Of a stretch of DNA of 64,000 bases, positions 55,642 to 64,000 are shown piece after piece (the first letter of the stretch is position 1; each line of letters opens with the position of its first letter). The stretch lies in assembly GCF_001546115.1 (NCBI RefSeq), contig NZ_KQ955208.1:1685686-1749685 (forward strand), given 5' to 3'. Source of the DNA: Paracoccus aminovorans (GTDB lineage: Bacteria; Pseudomonadota; Alphaproteobacteria; Rhodobacterales; Rhodobacteraceae). The notes beneath the pieces are model-generated. The model made no database searches, had not been told where the DNA came from, and worked only from the letters and a program-made list of their open reading frames with translations. A program made the translations under genes and the position numbers.

Positions 55642-56532
55642 ATGCCGCCCGAACTCTCGGACCTGCTCAGCCGGAACATCGCCCTGATCGTGCTGGCGGT
55701 GGTGATCTTCTTCGCCGTCAGCCGCGCCGTGCGCATCGTGCCGCAATCCGAGAAATTCGTCGTCGAGCGCTTCGGCCGGCTGCATGCGGTGCTGGGGCCG
55801 GGGATCAACTTCATCGTGCCCTTCCTCGACCGCGTGGCGCATCGCATCTCGGTGCTGGAACGGCAGCTGCCGACCTCGCGCCAGGATGCGATCACGGCGG
55901 ACAACGTGCTGGTGCAGGTGGAAACCAGCGTCTTCTACCGCATCATCGAGCCGGAAAAGACCGTCTATCGCATCCGCGACGTCGATGCGGCGATCACCAC
56001 CACCGTCGCCGGCATCGTGCGGTCCGAGATCGGCACCATGGAGCTGGACCAGGTGCAGTCGAACCGCGCCCCGCTGATCGAGCGCATCCGCGAATCGCTG
56101 GCCAATATCGTCGACGATTGGGGCATCGAGGTGACGCGGGCCGAGATCCTGGACGTGAACCTGGACGAGGCCACCCGCGCCGCCATGCTGCAGCAGCTGA
56201 ACGCCGAGCGCGCCCGCCGCGCCCAGGTGACCGAGGCCGAGGGCCGCCGCCGCGCCGTGGAGCTGGCCGCCGACGGCGATCTTTACGCCGCCGAGCAGCA
56301 GGCCAAGGCCAAGCGCATCCTGGCCGATGCCGAGGCCTATGCCACCAATGCCATCGCCGCCGCCATCCGCGACGGCGGCATCGAGGCCGCGCAATATCAG
56401 GTGGCGATGAAGCAGGTCGAGACCCTGGCCGAGGTCGGCAAGGGCCAGGGCAAGCAGACGGTGATCCTGCCCGCCGCGGCCGTCGAGGCCATGGGCGACG
56501 CCTTCAAGCTGTTCCGGGGGCCGCGGCCATGA
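55642..56532 (+). CDS. qmcA: SPFH/Band-7 membrane protein (QmcA-like)
   Basis: 296 residues, one N-terminal membrane helix (about 10-30), then the SPFH domain (IVPQSEKFVVERFGRLHAVLGPGINFIVPFLDRV) and an Ala/Glu-rich coiled coil (TEAEGRRRAVELAADGDLYAAEQQAKAKR). It probably forms an oligomeric membrane microdomain scaffold with the NfeD protein encoded next. AAAAGGA precedes the ATG. Confidence 0.88.
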   Translation: MPPELSDLLSRNIALIVLAVVIFFAVSRAVRIVPQSEKFVVERFGRLHAVLGPGINFIVPFLDRVAHRISVLERQLPTSRQDAITADNVLVQVETSVFYRIIEPEKTVYRIRDVDAAITTTVAGIVRSEIGTMELDQVQSNRAPLIERIRESLANIVDDWGIEVTRAEILDVNLDEATRAAMLQQLNAERARRAQVTEAEGRRRAVELAADGDLYAAEQQAKAKRILADAEAYATNAIAAAIRDGGIEAAQYQVAMKQVETLAEVGKGQGKQTVILPAAAVEAMGDAFKLFRGPRP

Positions 56533-56795
56533 TGAACGGCTGGATCTGGATCGCCGTCGGGCTGGCGCTGGCCGCGCTGGAACTGGCGCTGCCGGGCTGG
56601 TTCTTCCTGGGCGCCGCCATCGCGGTCGGGCTGATGGGCCTGGCGCTGCTGGTCGGGCTCTGGACCGGCGGGCTGCCGCTGGCGCTGGTGGTGACCGCGG
56701 TGCTGACCGGGGCGATCTGGCTGGCCTTGCGCCGCATCTTTGGCACCAGCCGGGGCGAGGTGCGGCGCTGGACCCGCGACATCAACGACAACTAG
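56529..56795 (+). CDS. NfeD-like membrane protein
   Basis: 88 residues: membrane helices at about 5-25 and 28-65, then a short charged tail (RRIFGTSRGEVRRWTRDINDN) in place of a full NfeD OB domain. It starts with tandem ATG codons and overlaps qmcA by four bases. The pair qmcA-nfeD is a conserved unit. Confidence 0.82.
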   Translation: MMNGWIWIAVGLALAALELALPGWFFLGAAIAVGLMGLALLVGLWTGGLPLALVVTAVLTGAIWLALRRIFGTSRGEVRRWTRDINDN

Positions 56796-56815
56796 GCTTC
56801 ATCGGCGCCAAGCTG

Positions 56816-57211
56816 GTGCTGACCCATGCCGGCTGCCTGCTGGCCTGCCTGCGCGACGATTTTCCGCATATCCCGTTTCCGGCGCATTGGGATCTGCCCG
56901 GCGGCGGGGCCGAGCCGGGCGAGACGCCGCTTGCCTGCGGCCTGCGCGAGCTTCACGAGGAGTTCGGCCTGCGCCTGGCGCCCGGGCGGCTGACCGGTCG
57001 CGCCTTTGCCGCCTGGAACGACCCCGGCCGGCAAAGCTGGATGTTCCACGGCCAGCTTCGCCCCGAGGAAATCGCCGCCATCCGCTTTGGCAACGAGGGG
57101 CAGGAATGGCGCATGATGCCTGTCCAGGAATTCATCGCCCATCCCCGCGCGGTGCCGCATTTCCGGCAGCGCGTGCGGCTGATCCTTGCCGAGGCCGGCG
57201 CGGATATTTGA
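56816..57211 (+). CDS. Nudix hydrolase, GTG start
   Basis: 131 residues. The Nudix box reads GGGAEPGETPLACGLRELHEEFGL, with the REL-x-EE metal-binding core intact. The start is inferred as GTG at 56816, because no ATG lies between the nfeD stop and the first conserved residues. Substrate unknown. Confidence 0.82.
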   Translation: MLTHAGCLLACLRDDFPHIPFPAHWDLPGGGAEPGETPLACGLRELHEEFGLRLAPGRLTGRAFAAWNDPGRQSWMFHGQLRPEEIAAIRFGNEGQEWRMMPVQEFIAHPRAVPHFRQRVRLILAEAGADI

Positions 57212-57275
57212 GAATCGGCACCGGCCGTGCATGATCCGCCTCGAATCGCATGGGCGAGTCAGCATGGAGCATGTC

Positions 57276-57905
57276 ATGTCCGTGATGCAGCTTTACCGGC
57301 GCGGCGGTTGGGGCTCGGCCATCGTCGAGATGCAACTGGCGCATTACGGGATCGGCTTCGAGCCGGTCGAGGTCGCCGATCTGTTCATCGACCAGCAGGC
57401 GCGCGAGGCGCTGATGCGCATCAGCCCGGCCGGGCAGATCCCGGTGCTGATCCTGCCCGACGGTCGGGTGATGTCGGAGACCGCCGCGATCACCCTGCAC
57501 CTGGCCGATCTGACCGGGCGCGACGATCTGGTGCCCGGGCCGGATGCGCCCGAGCGGCCGCAGTTCCTGCGCTGGCTGATCTTCCTGGTGGCGCAGGTCT
57601 ATCCCTGCTTCACCTTCGGCGACGATCCGGCGCGCTTCCTGACCGAGGAACCGGCGCAGAAGCAACTGGCCGAGGCCAGCACCACGCGGCTGCAGGAGCT
57701 GTGGTCGATCCTGGAAAGGGCGGCCGGCACGCCTTGGCTGCTGGGCGAGCGCTTCTCGGCGCTGGATGTCTATGCGGCGGCGATGACCAATTGGCGGCCC
57801 GGCCCGGAGTGGTTCCAGGCCCAGGCGCCCAAGGTCTGGGCCAGCGCCCAGGCGACCGCGGCGCGGCCCGAGATCGCCCCGGTCTGGCAGCAGAATTTCG
57901 CCTGA
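57276..57905 (+). CDS. Glutathione S-transferase family protein
   Basis: 209 residues, an N-terminal thioredoxin-like domain (MQLYRRGGWGSAIVEMQLAHYGIGFE; GQIPVLILPDGRVMSETAAITLHLAD with the SETAAI glutathione-contact motif) and a helical C-terminal domain. GGAG lies five bases before the chosen ATG; an ATG at 57264 is an alternative. Substrate unknown. Confidence 0.83.
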   Translation: MSVMQLYRRGGWGSAIVEMQLAHYGIGFEPVEVADLFIDQQAREALMRISPAGQIPVLILPDGRVMSETAAITLHLADLTGRDDLVPGPDAPERPQFLRWLIFLVAQVYPCFTFGDDPARFLTEEPAQKQLAEASTTRLQELWSILERAAGTPWLLGERFSALDVYAAAMTNWRPGPEWFQAQAPKVWASAQATAARPEIAPVWQQNFA

Positions 57906-58598
57906 TCAGGCCGAGGCGAGTTCCGCCTGGATCGCCTGCGCGGCGGCGCGCGGGTCGGCGGCCTGCCAGATCGGGCGGCCGACCACGATATGATCGGCGC
58001 CATTGGCGATGGCGGTGGCGGGCGTCTCGATCCGTTTCTGGTCGCCCGCCTCCGCGCCCGCCGGCCGCACGCCGGGGGTGACGATCAGCCGGCCCGCCGA
58101 TTCCGGCAGGGCGCGGATCGCTGCTGCCTCGCGCGGGCTGGCGATGACGCCGTCGGCCCCGGCCTCGAAGGCGCGGGCGGCGCGGGTCGCGACGATCTCG
58201 GCCAGGTCGCCCGGCACGATCAGCCCGGCATCGAGGTCGGCGCGATCCAGCGAGGTCAGGATGGTCACGGCAAGGATCTTCAGGTTCGACCCGGCCGCGC
58301 CCTGTTTCGCCGCCCGCACCACATGCGGGTCGCCGTGCACGGTCAGGAAGTCGAGGTCGTATTGCGCAATGCCCTTGACCGCCGCCTGCACCGTCGCGCC
58401 GATGTCGAAGAATTTCATATCCAGGAAGATGCGCTTGCCATGTTCCTGCTTCAGCTCGTTGGCGAGTGCGAGCCCGCCCCCGGTCAGCATGCCCAGCCCG
58501 ATCTTGTAGAAGCTGGCGGCGTCGCCGATCTTTTTGGCCAGCTCCAGCCCGGCCAGCGCATTCGGCACGTCCAGCGCCACGATCAGACGGTTATCCAT
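57906..58598 (-). CDS. pyrF: Orotidine 5'-phosphate decarboxylase
   Basis: Last step of UMP synthesis. It has 230 residues, with the catalytic D60-x-K62-x-x-D65 (FLDMKFFDIGATV), LTVHGDPHVVRAA, and VTPGVRPAGAEAGDQKR. The gene is convergent with the GST gene (no gap) and divergent from clpB. Confidence 0.96.
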   Translation of the reverse strand: MDNRLIVALDVPNALAGLELAKKIGDAASFYKIGLGMLTGGGLALANELKQEHGKRIFLDMKFFDIGATVQAAVKGIAQYDLDFLTVHGDPHVVRAAKQGAAGSNLKILAVTILTSLDRADLDAGLIVPGDLAEIVATRAARAFEAGADGVIASPREAAAIRALPESAGRLIVTPGVRPAGAEAGDQKRIETPATAIANGADHIVVGRPIWQAADPRAAAQAIQAELASA

Positions 58599-58650
58599 GT
58601 TTCACCCAAGGCTGCGACAAACGGCGCGGTTATAAGGGGGAACCGGCCGT

Positions 58651-58679
58651 CTTGAAACCCCGTTTGTCCTTGCCCATGT
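58651..58679 (+). promoter_or_regulatory. Sigma-32 (RpoH)-type promoter of clpB
   Basis: CTTGAAA (58651-58657), 14 bases, then GCCCATGT (58672-58679) is one base from the heat-shock consensus CTTGAAA-N13/14-CCCCATnT. It lies 71 bases before the clpB ATG and fits heat induction of this chaperone. Confidence 0.8.
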
Positions 58680-58750
58680 CACAGGCAGACCCGAGCCGGA
58701 TCGTGCCATTGCGGGCGGTCCAAAGCGGGGGCTAAGGAAAGGATTTTCAT

Positions 58751-61378
<2,628 letters not shown>

Positions 61379-61384
61379 GCCTTG

Positions 61385-61411
61385 AAAGGGCGGCCTTCGC
61401 GGCCGCCCTTT
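61385..61411 (+). terminator. Terminator of clpB
   Basis: AAAGGGCGGCC-TTCGC-GGCCGCCCTTT, a perfect eleven-base stem, seven bases after the clpB stop. The 3' side ends CCCTTTCCC, so the T-tract is minimal but the stem is very stable. Confidence 0.75.
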
Positions 61412-61486
61412 CCCGTTCACGCGGAATTTCATCGGCCTGCGCCGGCTCCGGTGGCATCATGGTCGGGCTGGATGAAAGGATGCGCC

Positions 61487-62383
61487 ATGAAGCTCAGCTG
61501 GTCCGACGTGACGCCCGAGGCGGATTTCCTGAACCGCCGCAGCTTCCTGGCCGCCGGGCTGGCCATGCTGGCGACGCCGGCGCTGGGGCTCAGCGGCAAG
61601 CCCTCGGGCTTTTCGACCGATGAAAAGCCGAACAGCTTCGAGGACATCACCCATTACAACAATTTCTACGAATTCGGCACCGGCAAGACCGACCCGGCCG
61701 AATATGCCGGCAGCCTGAAGACCGCCGGCTGGCAGGTCGCGATCGACGGCATGGTCGACAAGCCCGGCCGCTACGGCGTCGAGGATCTGGCGCCCGACTC
61801 GGCGCTCGAGGAGCGGATCTATCGCCTGCGCTGCGTCGAGGCCTGGTCGATGGTGATTCCCTGGCTCGGCGTGCCGCTGGCCTCGGTGCTGGCCAAGGCG
61901 GGGGTGCAGCCGGGGGCGAAATACGTGGCCTTCCGCACGCTCGAGGATCCGGCGCAGATGCCGGGCCAGCGCAGCCGCAGCATCGACTGGCCCTATCGCG
62001 AGGGGCTGCGGCTGGACGAGGCGATGCATCCGCTGACCATCCTCGCGACCGGACTTTACGGCAAGGTGCTGCCCAATCAGAACGGCGCGCCGATCCGGCT
62101 GGTGGTACCGTGGAAATACGGCTTCAAGTCGATCAAGTCGGTGGTCTCGATCACCCTGACCGACAAGCAGCCGCAGACCAGCTGGCAGATGCTGCAACCC
62201 TCCGAATACGGCTTTTACGCCAATGTGAATCCGCAGGTCGACCACCCGCGCTGGTCCCAGGCCACCGAGCGGCGCATCGGCGCCGGCCTGTTCGGCGGCC
62301 GGCAGGACACGCTGATGTTCAACGGCTATGCCGACCAGGTCGCGGATCTCTACGCCGGCATGGACCTGAGGAAGAACTATTGA
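61487..62383 (+). CDS. msrP: Protein-methionine-sulfoxide reductase catalytic subunit MsrP (molybdoenzyme)
   Basis: Periplasmic molybdopterin enzyme that repairs oxidised methionines. It has 298 residues, with a Tat signal with twin arginines R17-R18 ([16 protein letters not shown]). The molybdenum-binding cysteine is C116 ([10 protein letters not shown]). AAAGGA is seven bases ahead of the ATG. Its stop overlaps the msrQ start (TTGA). Confidence 0.95.
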   Translation: MKLSWSDVTPEADFLNRRSFLAAGLAMLATPALGLSGKPSGFSTDEKPNSFEDITHYNNFYEFGTGKTDPAEYAGSLKTAGWQVAIDGMVDKPGRYGVEDLAPDSALEERIYRLRCVEAWSMVIPWLGVPLASVLAKAGVQPGAKYVAFRTLEDPAQMPGQRSRSIDWPYREGLRLDEAMHPLTILATGLYGKVLPNQNGAPIRLVVPWKYGFKSIKSVVSITLTDKQPQTSWQMLQPSEYGFYANVNPQVDHPRWSQATERRIGAGLFGGRQDTLMFNGYADQVADLYAGMDLRKNY

Positions 62384-63006
62384 TCCAGCGGTTGAATGGC
62401 TGGCTGCGCCGCCTGCCGGTCTGGGCGGTCTGGCTGGGCGGGATGATTCCCCTGGCGCTGCTGATCTGGGACACGCTGGCGGGTGGCTTGGGCGTCGATC
62501 CGGTCCGCGACATCGAGCATCGGCTGGGACGCACCGCGCTTTATTTCCTGCTGGCGACCCTGGCCGTGACGCCTCTGCTGCGGCTGACGCGGCTCAACCT
62601 GATGCGGTTTCGCCAGGCGCTGGGGCTGATCTGCTTTGCCTATCTCGGCTGCCACCTGCTGGCCTGGGTGGTCTTCGACATGGGCTTTCTCTGGGCGCAG
62701 ATGCTGCGGGACATCGTGAAGCGGCCCTATCTGGTCTTCGGCATGCTGGCCTTCGCGATGCTGCTGGCACTGGCGGTCACCTCGAACCGGTTCTCGATCC
62801 GGCGCATGGGCCGGAACTGGCGGCGCCTGCACCGCCTGATCTATCCCGGGGCCCTGCTGGCGGCGATTCACTGGCTCTGGGCGCTGAAGGTCTGGGAATC
62901 ATGGCCGCTGATGATTCTCGGCGCGATTCTGCTGCTGCTTTCCCTGCGTTTGCCGGGTCTGGCGCGGATTTCGCTGGTCCCGGGCGTGTCCAGATCTCGC
63001 GGCTAG
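62380..63006 (+). CDS. msrQ: MsrQ, heme membrane subunit of MsrPQ, TTG start
   Basis: 208 residues with six membrane helices; histidines in [25 protein letters not shown] and [12 protein letters not shown] are likely heme ligands. It passes electrons from the quinone pool to MsrP. The start is inferred as TTG at 62380 because it overlaps the msrP stop and leads straight into the conserved [14 protein letters not shown] segment. Confidence 0.9.
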   Translation: MIQRLNGWLRRLPVWAVWLGGMIPLALLIWDTLAGGLGVDPVRDIEHRLGRTALYFLLATLAVTPLLRLTRLNLMRFRQALGLICFAYLGCHLLAWVVFDMGFLWAQMLRDIVKRPYLVFGMLAFAMLLALAVTSNRFSIRRMGRNWRRLHRLIYPGALLAAIHWLWALKVWESWPLMILGAILLLLSLRLPGLARISLVPGVSRSRG

Positions 63007-63494
63007 GTGGCGCCGAGCGGCCGCGCTGTCGTCGCGGCGGTGAACAATTGGCAATGAAAAACATTTATATTCAGTATCTTACCAGAAACTGTCATTTTCT
63101 TGTTTTTTCCCTCTTGCGGGTGTTTGTGCCGCGGCCTAAATACCCGCTCACCGAACGACGGCAGCGTCGGACGGGACGGGGAAGCGGGAGCGGAACCGAG
63201 ACAATCTGGGACTTGATGGCTTGGACGGCGCCAGTAAGGAAGTGGCGCGGTTTGGGTTGTTTTGTTTCCTTTGCTTTTTGACATTGCTGTATGAATGAAG
63301 GGATATGCGGGCGGTCTGGTCGTTTTCGACTGGGAAGTTTGCATATCGGCTCTCTAGGGTAACCGATGATGAGAGTGTCAGCTTCACTGTTTGACGGTTC
63401 ACGGAAGTGGAACGACAAGCAGAGATGATCTCCTGCTAGGCGCAGGAGACAGATGTGCAAGGTTCTTACGTCAAGGATACGGCTCATGCCGTTT
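63007..63494 (+). promoter_or_regulatory. Ribosomal RNA promoter region and leader
   Basis: 488 bases without a supported gene. The start holds a short hairpin GCCGCG-CTGTCGT-CGCGGC (63020-63038), possibly ending msrQ. An AT-rich tract (about 63050-63110) follows. A strong promoter candidate is TTGACA at 63278-63283 with GATATG at 63302-63307, 18 bases apart. The leader holds an eight-base hairpin TCTCCTGC-TAGGC-GCAGGAGA (63429-63449), perhaps for rRNA processing. Small open frames here lack ribosome sites and are dismissed. Confidence 0.6.
63278..63307 (+). promoter_or_regulatory. Candidate rrn promoter
   Basis: Perfect -35 TTGACA, 18-base spacer, -10 GATATG, about 185 bases ahead of mature 16S rRNA. 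It is preceded by a T-rich stretch that could act as an UP element. Confidence 0.65.

Positions 63495-64000
<506 letters not shown>

Noticed and set aside
63056..63487. Small open frames ahead of the 16S rRNA
   Set aside because: They lie in the rRNA promoter and leader, lack ribosome sites and have no similarity that I recognise.

Overview
The window is high-GC alphaproteobacterial chromosome. The partial 16S rRNA at the right end, the gfa-flhA and xoxF-cycB-xoxJ genes, the rho-mnmE-mnmG-rsmG-parA-parB block and the xoxF/c553i pair all point to Paracoccus (Rhodobacterales), a facultative methylotroph. Genus is inferred by recognition of sequence; no database search was run.

Layout. 1-3.5 kb: the end of a glycine betaine demethylase pair (gbcB, gbcA) and an orphan TAXI-type binding protein. 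3.5-3.9 kb: a gene-free, partly AT-rich stretch with two perfect DnaA boxes, weaker boxes and one CtrA-type TTAA-N7-TTAA site; I read it as the chromosomal replication origin. 3.9-11.1 kb: hemJ, rho, mnmE, mnmG, rsmG, parA, parB, with two parS sites that overlap the starts of mnmG and rsmG. 11.2-16.1 kb: grpE-hrcA on the minus strand, then rph-rdgB-ridA-hemW-ybaN on the plus strand.

16.2-31.6 kb is the methylotrophy region. Gfa, FlhA and FghA take formaldehyde to formate through glutathione adducts. A ClpP-like protease paralogue and a GNAT protein sit inside that gene run. XoxF (lanthanide-type methanol dehydrogenase, with the extra Asp), cytochrome c553i and XoxJ follow, then a CXXCW rhodanese-like protein and a divergent pair (MxaD-like SRPBCC protein and beta-propeller). 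Next come seven genes that resemble the lanthanide uptake (lut) cluster of Methylorubrum: a periplasmic binding protein, a YVTN propeller, an acidic exported protein, a small acidic PepSY-like protein, an ABC ATPase and permease, and one more exported protein. mobA ends the run; its product could supply cofactor for formate dehydrogenase.

31.6-39.2 kb is a ten-gene thiamine operon (thiD-thiO-thiS-thiG-thiE-thiF-thiY-tenA-thiZ-thiX, minus strand) behind a TPP riboswitch. thiZ carries an in-frame insertion made of a REP-like palindromic repeat that is found between genes elsewhere in the window. 39.3-42.5 kb: a UDP-sugar dehydrogenase, a HAD phosphatase, a glycosyltransferase and aroQ. 42.5-53.6 kb: an OmpR-type regulator and hybrid sensor kinase divergent from an acyl-CoA ligase, a complete Liv-type ABC transporter and a divergent PaaK-like protein; the substrate is unknown. 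53.7-64 kb: mostly housekeeping genes (rpmJ, tRNA-Val(GAC), N-formylglutamate amidohydrolase, qmcA-nfeD, Nudix, GST, pyrF, clpB with a sigma-32-like promoter, msrPQ) and the promoter, leader and first ~500 bases of a 16S rRNA gene.

No insertion sequences, prophage genes or CRISPR arrays were seen.
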